Assembly (NCBI GenBank): GCA_030631125.1
Contig: DAOVLS010000175.1
Span: 1-5,689 of the forward strand
Length of the DNA: 5,689 bases
Direction of reading: 5' to 3'
Source of the DNA: Planctomycetales bacterium
GTDB taxonomy: Bacteria > Planctomycetota > Phycisphaerae > SM23-33
The translations under genes and the position numbers were made by a program. The notes below the pieces were generated by a model, which saw nothing but the letters and a program-made list of their open reading frames with translations, did not search any database and was not told the DNA's origin. Shown here piece by piece: positions 1-5,198 of the stretch. Positions within the stretch are counted from its first letter, which is position 1; each line of letters opens with the position of its first letter.

Positions 1-66
1 CAACGCCTGACCGGCGACAAACATCACAACTGCACTCAACATCAGAATTGTCTTTGCTCTACTCAT
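1..66 (-). CDS. N-terminus of a secreted protein (partial)
   Basis: Only the first 22 codons are inside the window; the gene continues past position 1. The peptide starts MSRAKTILMLSAVVMFVAGQ, a basic n-region followed by a hydrophobic stretch, which is the form of a Sec signal peptide. The ATG at 66-64 is supported by AAGGAG at 78-73 with a 6-nt spacer. The function cannot be read from so little sequence. It lies downstream of two PEP-CTERM genes in the same orientation, so another exported or sorted protein would fit, but that is inference. Confidence 0.7.
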   Translation of the reverse strand, partial: MSRAKTILMLSAVVMFVAGQAL

Positions 67-72
67 TTTTGG

Positions 73-78
73 CTCCTT
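73..78 (-). promoter_or_regulatory. Ribosome binding site of the left-edge secreted protein
   Basis: AAGGAG on the minus strand lies 6 nt before the ATG at 66. It is the main support for treating this edge fragment as a real gene start. Confidence 0.65.
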
Positions 79-151
79 GTTTTCTTGCCCCGCTGCCGGG
101 GACCGCTCCGGCAGCATCTCCAAAACACCAGGTTTTGAAGATTGCCCCGGT

Positions 152-206
152 CGGTGGTATGCCCTTCGCTCCAGGCTCCAAAGCCTGTGCCACAAGCATA
201 CCACCG
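152..206. repeat. 55-nt imperfect palindrome, REP/MITE-like
   Basis: Eleven perfectly complementary bases (152-162, CGGTGGTATGC, and 196-206) enclose an imperfect middle stem and a perfect 5-bp inner stem, AGGCT (173-177) with AGCCT (182-186), around a CCAA loop. The element sits in the 203-bp space between two minus-strand genes. No T run follows it on either strand, so it is a weak candidate for an intrinsic terminator. The form resembles short non-autonomous palindromic elements; that assignment is inference. Confidence 0.55.
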
Positions 207-222
207 CCCGAAAGTGAAAATC

Positions 223-259
223 AAACCCGCCTCCCACAATGAGGCGAGGGAACGGGTTT
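223..259 (-). terminator. Possible terminator downstream of the 215-aa PEP-CTERM gene
   Basis: AAACCCG (223-229) pairs with CGGGTTT (253-259), with a further short CCTC/GAGG pairing inside. It begins about 10 nt after the stop codon of the upstream gene. On the minus strand the stem is followed by GATTTTC, only a weak T tract, so termination is plausible rather than certain. Confidence 0.45.
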
Positions 260-269
260 ATCTGTAACC

Positions 270-917
270 TTATTTACGCCGCCGTCTTAGCAGCGCGCCG
301 ATTCCGCCCAGAACCAGCAGGCCCATCGTCGCCGGCTCGGGAACGCAGATGGTGTCCACGACGATCTCCGAAATGTTTGTGCTTTCGGGGAAATCGTAGT
401 GGATGATTTCCTTCTCCGGGTTAATCGGGATCTCAATCTGGGCTGTGTACGTGTACCATGTTCCATTGGGCCACTGAATGGCCGGTTTGGGATAGGTCGT
501 GGTTCCCGGGGGGGTACTGGTCGGGCCTGTCGGGCCGTGGCCTTTGTCTGAAGTTATCTGGATGAAGATAACCTTCCTTTTCCTCGGCTCCGGGTCGTTA
601 TAAACGGTGATGTCAATACCACCGCCGCCTGGGCCGATGTGCCAAGTGGCAATTTCAGCAGAACCTTCCGGTCCGAGGACCCAGTCAGGATATGTCCCGT
701 TGATGACCTCAACGTAGGGCATCCCGAAAGGATTGTCCACCTCGACCGGCACGTCCGGATTCTCGTTAAACTCCCAGCGTTGGTAGGTGGTAACGCCGCC
801 TTCCCATTGTGGGTCTGCGGGATCCTCTACCCACGGCGGGTCCCAGATGTCCTCGGCCTTGACCATAGGTATCGCCGCAAAAGCCAGAACAGCCAATAGT
901 ATCAGTGTTTTCTTCAT
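270..917 (-). CDS. PEP-CTERM sorting domain protein, function unknown
   Basis: This is a predicted exported protein of 215 aa. Residues 1-21 are a signal peptide (MKKTLILLAVLAF, cleavage likely after VKA). Residues 192-215 are a PEP-CTERM tail: VPEPATM, a hydrophobic helix, then RRRRK. In this family an exosortase cleaves near the PEP motif and the protein is delivered to the cell surface or exopolysaccharide matrix; that is family knowledge. The middle is rich in Pro, Gly, Trp and Thr, with alternating hydrophobic stretches suggesting a beta-sandwich, and I see no catalytic motif. The frame extends upstream to 1004, but the ATG at 917 is preferred. It has AGGAG at 930-926 with an 8-nt spacer, and it places the signal peptide at the N-terminus. 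It lies 90 bp downstream of another PEP-CTERM gene. Confidence 0.88.
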   Translation of the reverse strand: MKKTLILLAVLAFAAIPMVKAEDIWDPPWVEDPADPQWEGGVTTYQRWEFNENPDVPVEVDNPFGMPYVEVINGTYPDWVLGPEGSAEIATWHIGPGGGGIDITVYNDPEPRKRKVIFIQITSDKGHGPTGPTSTPPGTTTYPKPAIQWPNGTWYTYTAQIEIPINPEKEIIHYDFPESTNISEIVVDTICVPEPATMGLLVLGGIGALLRRRRK

Positions 918-961
918 CACTCGTACTCCTCTCTGTTTCCGTTCTCTCCGGCATAACATAT

Positions 962-983
962 CAGGTCCGCTACGAGCGGCCTG
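962..983. repeat. Stem-loop between the two PEP-CTERM genes
   Basis: CAGG plus CCGCT (962-971, with one bulged T at 966) pairs with AGCGG plus CCTG (975-983) around an ACG loop. It lies in the 90-bp gap between the peptidase-like gene and the next PEP-CTERM gene. No T run follows on the minus strand, so it is more likely an mRNA processing or stability element, or an attenuating structure, than a full terminator. Its CCGCT/AGCGG core recurs in the hairpin at 2631-2645. Confidence 0.45.
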
Positions 984-1007
984 GTTATACCGTATATTCT
1001 TCAATGT

Positions 1008-2264
1008 TCACTTTCTTTTCCTGCGGACGACCAGGGCGATGGCGCCCAGCACCAGCAGGCTCATTGTTGCCGGTTCGGGGACGCACTCGGTGGCGATGTT
1101 CCACTCGAAGACGTTGCCTGCCAGCGTCTTGTAACTGTTGTCGGGGAAGACTATCGTCTCCCAGGCCGGCTGATCGTCGAAGACGTACGTCAGCAGGACC
1201 TGACCGTTGTCCGACGACCATTCGATGCTGTCCAGCAGTATCTCGACGCCTTCGTCGTCAAAGACCTGGATATCGTCGGCGGTCGTGTCATCGGGGTCCT
1301 CAGGGTTGTTGAAGTCCACCAACAGGTACAGGATCTTGTGGAGGTCATCGACGACCAGGTTGGGCACGATCAGCGTCGGCTCAGTGGTGGTCGGATCCCA
1401 TTCCGCGTCGAACTCGCCGTTCGGCCCCATGTAGGTCTTATGGTTCGCTCCCGTGGTGAGCATCTCGACCTTCGTGGTGTAACTTTGCGGATTTTCCGCG
1501 GAGGGGGGTCCCACGCCGATGTAGTAATGCACGTCGAAGTTTCCGATTGCGTCGGCGGGCTTCGGCACTCCCGGACAGGCCAGGAAGGCCCTGTCGGCCC
1601 ACCAGTTCTCGTTGTTGATCTTCCAGGTCATGTTGGGATGGGTGTAGGGGGGATCAGGGGACATGCTGGATGTGAAGCCGATATTGGCCTTCACCATGTC
1701 CGTGACGGTCGTCGTACCGATGTCGTCGTCCGAATCGTGCCAGACGCTGTTGCAGGTGTTGAAACCGGACTGCCTACAGGCGTAATTGCCTCCGACCAGC
1801 GTCATGCAGTGTCCCAGGTCGCCGCCCCAGAACCAGGTCACCGATACATACTGACACCGATTGAGTTCGTCCAGCAGGAAGTCGTAATCCCCGGCCGTCA
1901 GCGTTCTCTGGATCAGGCGGAAGTTGACGTAACTGCACGTGGGGTTATACCCCTGGCCCTCGTCCGCTTCGTCCAGCCCGACGTTGTGGACCCACCATTT
2001 CGCGGCTGCGTGAGCATGGCCGCCATTGGCCGTGCCGAACTCGTCGATCAGGTCGTCGTAGATGTCATAGGCGTCGCCCCAACCGGCGCCTCCAAGGACG
2101 TTGGACGCCGTGGCGAGCCAGCAACTGTTATCGACCACGTACTTGTTAACATCGGGGACGCCGTCCTTGTAAACGTCGTAGTTATCGCTTGCCGCAGCCG
2201 GTGCGGCCACAAACGCCAGAAAGAAACCAACAACCATAATTGTCGCAATTCGTTTGTGTCTCAT
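1008..2264 (-). CDS. PEP-CTERM protein with papain-like cysteine peptidase domain
   Basis: Predicted exported protein of 418 aa. Residues 1-25 form a signal peptide (MRHKRIATIMVVGFFLAFVA, cut near AAAS). Residues about 27-255 resemble clan CA (papain-fold) peptidases of the C39/C66-like type. The candidate nucleophile is Cys48 in NSCWLATASNVLGGAGW, the His is His152 in GHCMTLVGG, and the Asp is Asp177 or a neighbour in VWHDSDDD. The order Cys-His-Asp and the GHxxTL and DSD contexts match IdeS-type enzymes. A beta-rich region of about 265-390 follows, then the sorting tail at 395-418 (VPEPATM, helix, RRKRK). Activity and substrate are inferred, not shown. Several extra cysteines (110, 137, 153, 163, 171) could form disulfides. 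The frame opens at 2312, but the ATG at 2264 has AGGAGA at 2276-2271 with a 6-nt spacer and puts the signal peptide first. Confidence 0.85.
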   Translation of the reverse strand: MRHKRIATIMVVGFFLAFVAAPAAASDNYDVYKDGVPDVNKYVVDNSCWLATASNVLGGAGWGDAYDIYDDLIDEFGTANGGHAHAAAKWWVHNVGLDEADEGQGYNPTCSYVNFRLIQRTLTAGDYDFLLDELNRCQYVSVTWFWGGDLGHCMTLVGGNYACRQSGFNTCNSVWHDSDDDIGTTTVTDMVKANIGFTSSMSPDPPYTHPNMTWKINNENWWADRAFLACPGVPKPADAIGNFDVHYYIGVGPPSAENPQSYTTKVEMLTTGANHKTYMGPNGEFDAEWDPTTTEPTLIVPNLVVDDLHKILYLLVDFNNPEDPDDTTADDIQVFDDEGVEILLDSIEWSSDNGQVLLTYVFDDQPAWETIVFPDNSYKTLAGNVFEWNIATECVPEPATMSLLVLGAIALVVRRKRK

Positions 2265-2270
2265 TGTCGT

Positions 2271-2276
2271 TCTCCT
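2271..2276 (-). promoter_or_regulatory. Ribosome binding site that fixes the start of the peptidase-like gene
   Basis: AGGAGA on the minus strand lies 6 nt before the ATG at 2264. In-frame ATGs at 2282 and 2312 lack a comparable site and would add 6 or 16 residues ahead of the basic n-region. Confidence 0.65.
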
Positions 2277-2558
2277 GTTCATTTCGAGGTTCTTGTTTCT
2301 CACAGAAAACACCCATTCTTACTCTTGCTTTCTGATGCCTCCTCTGCATCACTTGGGCGTTGTGGCGGGTTGTTACCTCCGCTTTTGCGCCGGTTTTCGT
2401 TTTATCTGTCGGCGGTCGTCGTCGGCCACACTGACGGGCGGGCGTTACGTCTCCGCCCCGGCCGCTTTCCGACCTGCCGGCCCGAATTGATGCTGCTCCG
2501 GGATCACCCGGTAAATACCTGAATCGACGAAAAAACACTCTTTGTAAGACGTGGGAAC

Positions 2559-2574
2559 TAGGCCGGACGGCCTA
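2559..2574. repeat. Hairpin in the leader region
   Basis: TAGGCC (2559-2564) pairs perfectly with GGCCTA (2569-2574) around a 4-nt loop. On the minus strand a T6 run occurs about 25 nt beyond it (2530-2535), too far for a normal intrinsic terminator. Confidence 0.45.
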
Positions 2575-2575
2575 A

Positions 2576-2608
2576 GACAGACGCGGGCGAGCGAGACTCG
2601 CTCCTGTC
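2576..2608. repeat. Nested palindrome GAGCGAG-A-CTCGCTC with outer GACAG/CTGTC
   Basis: A near-perfect 15-nt palindrome at 2589-2603 is flanked by a second complementary pair, GACAG (2576-2580) and CTGTC (2604-2608), with eight unpaired bases on one side. Its CTCGCT/AGCGAG core also occurs in both arms of the inverted repeat at 2722-2813. Confidence 0.5.
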
Positions 2609-2660
2609 CCTCAAATGATAACAGACTCCGCCGCTCCCTAAGCGGGCTGGAGCGACAACT

Positions 2661-2688
2661 AGTATATCACGCTTTGCGATTCTGTCAA
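2661..2688 (-). promoter_or_regulatory. Sigma70-type promoter driving the peptidase-like gene
   Basis: On the minus strand TTGACA (2688-2683) is followed after 16 bp by TATACT (2666-2661). The -35 hexamer is a perfect match and the -10 has one mismatch to TATAAT. The predicted start is near 2654, reading toward the PEP-CTERM peptidase-like gene. It sits just beyond the terminator of the upstream operon, which is a sensible place for a new promoter. Confidence 0.65.
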
Positions 2689-2718
2689 GGAAAAAATGCG
2701 AAAAAAGCAGAAGGAAAG

Positions 2719-2813
2719 AAAAAACCATGCCTCGCTGAAGCGAGCACGCCAAAAGATTGCGTGTGTTTGGGAATGAATTTTGTTGGCGTGCTCGCTTCAG
2801 CGAGGCATGGTTT
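2719..2813 (-). terminator. 31-bp perfect inverted repeat plus T run: terminator of the aminotransferase operon
   Basis: Arms 2722-2752 and 2783-2813 are exact reverse complements around a 30-nt loop. On the minus strand the structure is followed by TTTTTTCTTT (from 2724 down), the form of a rho-independent terminator. It starts 18 nt after the aminotransferase stop codon. Each arm also contains its own small hairpin, CTCGCT-GA-AGCGAG (2731-2744 in the left arm), so the element can fold as one long stem or two short ones. That architecture is typical of paired REP/BIME or MITE elements. On the plus strand only TTTG follows. Confidence 0.7.
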
Positions 2814-2831
2814 GTAGCTCCTGCATTCACC

Positions 2832-3947
2832 CTATCGCGCCAGGCGGGCGAGGATTTCCAGGCCTTCCGCCAGTTTTTCATCACTGATGGCGTAAGAGAG
2901 GCGGAAGTGCGTGTCCCGCTCGGAAAAGACGTTTCCGGGGATAATCAGGACGTTGTTTTCGATCGCCCGCGCGACGAACTCGCTGCCTGTCATGCCGGTC
3001 GGCGCAGGGACGAATGCGTAAAACGCTCCGCCCGGTTTTATCAGGCCGAAGGGTTCGGCCAGGGCCTCATGGACCATATCGCGCTTACGCCGGTAATCGT
3101 CGGCCTGCTGCGACATGTCGCATCCCAGCGCCGCGACTCCGGCGGCCTGGGCCATGCTCGGCGCGCAGACGAAACTGTACTGCTGGAGCATGGTCATCTT
3201 CTCGATAATCTCGACCGGCCCCGTGCACCATCCCATCCGCCATCCCGTCATCGCGTAAGACTTCGAGAAACCCCGCATCAGCAGCGTGTTTTCGCAGAAT
3301 GACGCTATCGAAGCGAACGGCGCGTCGTAGCAGAAGAGGTTGTATATTTCGTCGGAGATTACCAGTAGTCCGGCGCGTTCGGCGACTTCTGCGACGGCTT
3401 TCAGTTCGTCGGCGGAATAGACCCGCCCTGTGGGGTTGCCCGGCGAATTGATCACCAGGATGGTCGTGCGGTCAGTAACGGCGGCGGCGATTTTTTCCGG
3501 GTCGGGCGAAAAGTCCGGGTAGGTATCCACCATGACCGCCCTGCCCCCGGCGAGGTTAACCAGGTGCTTGTACATCACGAAGTACGGGTCGAGCAGGATG
3601 ACCTCGTCGCCGGGATTGACCAGGGTCATAAAGGCCAGCAGCAGCGCACCGGAGACGCCGGAGGTAATCAGGTGAGGCCTGTCATCGTCCCATCCGAACT
3701 CATCGACGGAGGCGGCGGCGACGGCGTTGCGGAGATCGGGATGGCCCTGGGTCTGTGTGTACTTGTTGAATCCGCGTTCGATGGCGGCAATGGCTTCGGC
3801 CTTGGCCGGGGCGGGGACGTCAAAATGAGGCTGACCGATGGACAGGTTTATCGGGTCGGCGAGTTTGGCCGCCAGGTCGAAGACCTTGCGGATACCCGAA
3901 GCGTCCAGCAGTTTCATCCTCTCGGCAATATGATAACGAACGGGCAT
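2832..3947 (-). CDS. Class I/II PLP-dependent aminotransferase (aspartate aminotransferase-like)
   Basis: This 371-aa cytosolic fold-type I aminotransferase is the usual length for the AspC/AlaT-like group. Visible landmarks are the phosphate-binding turn TSGVSGAL (95-102), NSPGNPTG (167-174) with the PLP-ring Asn171, SDEIY (198-202) with Asp199 and Tyr202, and GFSKSYAMTGWRMGW with the Schiff-base Lys229 and Arg237. HFRLSYA carries Arg349 for the substrate alpha-carboxylate. All key residues are present, so it should be active; the amino-acid substrate cannot be told from sequence alone. The ATG at 3947 is chosen because AGGA (3957-3954) lies 6 nt upstream. A TTG at 3953 would abut that site. 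It is probably the last gene of a three-gene operon, 56 nt behind the small basic protein gene, and ends at a strong inverted-repeat terminator. Confidence 0.93.
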   Translation of the reverse strand: MPVRYHIAERMKLLDASGIRKVFDLAAKLADPINLSIGQPHFDVPAPAKAEAIAAIERGFNKYTQTQGHPDLRNAVAAASVDEFGWDDDRPHLITSGVSGALLLAFMTLVNPGDEVILLDPYFVMYKHLVNLAGGRAVMVDTYPDFSPDPEKIAAAVTDRTTILVINSPGNPTGRVYSADELKAVAEVAERAGLLVISDEIYNLFCYDAPFASIASFCENTLLMRGFSKSYAMTGWRMGWCTGPVEIIEKMTMLQQYSFVCAPSMAQAAGVAALGCDMSQQADDYRRKRDMVHEALAEPFGLIKPGGAFYAFVPAPTGMTGSEFVARAIENNVLIIPGNVFSERDTHFRLSYAISDEKLAEGLEILARLAR

Positions 3948-3958
3948 AGGCAATCCTA

Positions 3959-3973
3959 AAACCGGAACGGTTT
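3959..3973 (-). promoter_or_regulatory. Small hairpin directly upstream of the aminotransferase RBS
   Basis: AAACCG (3959-3964) pairs with CGGTTT (3968-3973) around a GAA/TTC triloop; the RNA continues TAGGA, which is the ribosome binding site. The stem is short and half A-U, so it could modulate translation or weakly attenuate transcription within the operon. Another 5-bp hairpin, GAGCA/TGCTC, lies at 3982-3997. A role is inference. Confidence 0.35.
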
Positions 3974-4003
3974 CCTGTTTTGAGCACCGTATTGCTCCAC
4001 GGA

Positions 4004-4261
4004 TTATTCGGCGGTCTTGTCGCCTTCGGCGGCTTCAGGTTGTTCGCCTTCGGTGGTTTCTTCCGGTTTTTCCTCGATTTTCTTTGCCTTGGTACCGGCC
4101 CTGCTGTGGCGGACCTTGGTCTTGGGCAGGCCGAAGGGCCGACCTGTCTCGGGGTCGAACTTCTCTTCGTCAATCAGGCGGGCAATGCGTTCTGTCCGCG
4201 TCAGGACGCTGCGATTCTTTGCCAACCCGCCGTGGGTCCTGAGTGTTCTGTCCATGCTCAT
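4004..4261 (-). CDS. Small basic protein of the Planctomycetes-Verrucomicrobia-Chlamydiae family, with acidic tail
   Basis: This 85-aa protein starts MSMDRTLRTHGGLAKNRSVL and continues TRTERIARL, then FDPETGRPFGLPKTKVRHSR. The pattern MS-x-x-R-(S/T)-L, GGL, NVLTRxERI and FGLPK-x-(+)-V matches the small basic protein family known from planctomycetes, verrucomicrobia and chlamydiae, as I recall it. The family function is not established to my knowledge; the strongly cationic body suggests nucleic-acid or ribosome association, which is inference. Members I recall are about 50-60 aa, so residues about 62-85, rich in Glu (KIEEKPEETTEGEQPEAAEG), are an unusual acidic extension. The ATG at 4261 has AGGAGA (4276-4271) with a 9-nt spacer. 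It starts 18 nt after the stop of the upstream membrane-protein gene, so translation is probably coupled within an operon. Confidence 0.8.
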   Translation of the reverse strand: MSMDRTLRTHGGLAKNRSVLTRTERIARLIDEEKFDPETGRPFGLPKTKVRHSRAGTKAKKIEEKPEETTEGEQPEAAEGDKTAE

Positions 4262-4279
4262 CTGCTATTTTCTCCTGTG

Positions 4280-5074
4280 CTAATTCTCCGTCTCCATCCA
4301 CGGGACAGTGCTGTTGCTTTGCTTGAAATCATACCGGCCCACGCTTTTATATTTCCTGCCCAGTCGTTCTATCTGGGCAACATGTGCTCTTATCTCCGCC
4401 CGCGTCTGCGCCGAACGTATGTCCCGGAATCCTTTCATGTCCTTGACCTTGTACAGCCCGGTCTCGGTCGACCGATGCACCGTTGCGTTAATACCCTTTT
4501 TGTAGAGGAACCACTTGATGTCCCTGGCTTCTTTGGGCGTCTGTACGCCGCCTTGAATAACGAGGTAACTATATCCTTTTTGTCGCTTCGCATCGTCGCG
4601 GACCATGCCCGATCCGCCCGTCCCGCTCTGGTGCGATACGGGTACGGGCAATACATTCACGGACTCGCCTCCTGCGTCCGGCCTGGTCGTAGCGGGATCA
4701 TATGGCGCCTTGATCCCGCCCGGCGCTGCGGAGGTATTTTGCGAGGCCCTGCGTCCCAGCATGTACGCCGCGGCGACCAGCACGATTATCGCCAGGACCA
4801 CCACCACGGCGCTGATCTGGCTGAGGGATATAACCAACCTGCCTGCCGAAACGGACAATATCGGCTCACGGCGCGGTGGGACTCGACCCGACTCGGGACG
4901 AACCGCCCCTACCGGGACAGGAGGGGGCAAAACCGGCGCCGAACTCCGCGACGCCCCGTTGACCGCCTGCCCGCCGCGGTCAAACCACGACGGAACATCC
5001 AGCGATTTGTCGCCCTGCGACGCGCTGGTCCCCATAACCTCAAACAACGATTTACCGTCTTTCTTCTTGGCCAC
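4280..5074 (-). CDS. Single-pass membrane protein with SPOR-like C-terminal region
   Basis: Predicted 264-aa protein. An N-terminal soluble segment (MAKKKDGKSLFEVMG, then a Pro/Ser/Arg-rich linker) precedes one transmembrane helix at about 86-106 (ISAVVVVLAIIVLVAAAYML). After a low-complexity Pro/Gly/Ser linker comes a folded region at about 167-240. That region starts YSYLVIQGGVQTPKEARDIK and has the spacing WFLYKKGINATV then LYKVKDMKGF, resembling a SPOR domain: beta strand, A-rich helix, strand, and 'yrV-x-G-F'. SPOR domains bind denuded peptidoglycan glycans; assignment here is tentative. No signal peptide is visible, so topology is probably N-in, C-out. The start is uncertain. GTG at 5074 gives a basic N-terminus (MAKKK). 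A TTG at 5107 would add 11 residues, but its GGAAGG lies almost against it. Neither has an ideal RBS. First gene of the operon with the small basic protein and aminotransferase. Confidence 0.78.
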   Translation of the reverse strand: MAKKKDGKSLFEVMGTSASQGDKSLDVPSWFDRGGQAVNGASRSSAPVLPPPVPVGAVRPESGRVPPRREPILSVSAGRLVISLSQISAVVVVLAIIVLVAAAYMLGRRASQNTSAAPGGIKAPYDPATTRPDAGGESVNVLPVPVSHQSGTGGSGMVRDDAKRQKGYSYLVIQGGVQTPKEARDIKWFLYKKGINATVHRSTETGLYKVKDMKGFRDIRSAQTRAEIRAHVAQIERLGRKYKSVGRYDFKQSNSTVPWMETEN

Positions 5075-5145
5075 AGATCTCTGGCTTAAAACCCAATCGG
5101 TAATCAACCCCTTCCGGTAACCACAACGGCTCCCTGAAGGACTAT

Positions 5146-5174
5146 AGGATACAACCTTGCCGCAGGACTGTCAA
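5146..5174 (-). promoter_or_regulatory. Sigma70-type promoter of the membrane protein-aminotransferase operon
   Basis: On the minus strand TTGACA (5174-5169) is followed after exactly 17 bp by TATCCT (5151-5146). The predicted start near 5139 gives a leader of about 65 nt to the GTG at 5074, or about 30 nt to the TTG at 5107. No other good promoter is seen inside the downstream genes, consistent with one transcript ending near 2720. Confidence 0.55.
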
Positions 5175-5198
5175 GTTACCTTCAACGCACAAAAGCAT

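Larger units (their letters stand above)
2265..2654 (-). promoter_or_regulatory. Long structured 5' leader of the peptidase-like gene (predicted)
   Basis: If the promoter at 2661-2688 is used, transcription starts near 2654 and leaves about 390 nt before the ATG at 2264. I see several simple hairpins: 2631-2645 (CCGCT/AGCGG), 2589-2603 (GAGCGAG A CTCGCTC), 2559-2574 (TAGGCC/GGCCTA), 2498-2511 (CCGGG/CCCGG) and 2333-2351 (TGATGC/GCATCA, with the purine-rich AGAGGAG in its loop on the RNA). GC-rich pairings around 2410-2490 are also possible. No convincing gene is encoded: the open frame at 2182-2538 on this strand has low-complexity basic sequence and no usable start signal. I could not match the leader to a known riboswitch class. 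Confidence 0.4.

Noticed and set aside
2400..2490. Plus-strand stretch with GGCCACACTGACGGG and GACCTGCCGG, faintly like parts of a cobalamin riboswitch
   Set aside because: The B12 box consensus (AGxCAGxAGACCTGCC) is not met, the order and spacing of other conserved parts are absent, and there is no plus-strand gene downstream to regulate.
1338..2522. 394-aa open frame on the plus strand
   Set aside because: It is antisense to the peptidase-like gene and its leader, has Arg/Val/Gly/His-rich low-information sequence typical of a GC-rich shadow frame, and lacks domain motifs.
2182..2538. 118-aa minus-strand frame in the leader and start of the peptidase-like gene
   Set aside because: Basic, low-complexity composition; no ribosome site near its starts; it overlaps the well-supported signal peptide of the peptidase-like protein in another frame.
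2530..2574. Intrinsic terminator from hairpin 2559-2574 and the T6 run at 2535-2530
   Set aside because: About 23 nt separate the stem from the T run on the minus strand, too far for a normal rho-independent terminator.
3980..5089. 369-aa open frame on the plus strand
   Set aside because: It overlaps the small basic protein and the SPOR-like gene in antisense; those have recognisable motifs and, for the small protein, a good ribosome site. The plus frame has Phe-rich then Arg-rich segments as expected from antisense reading.
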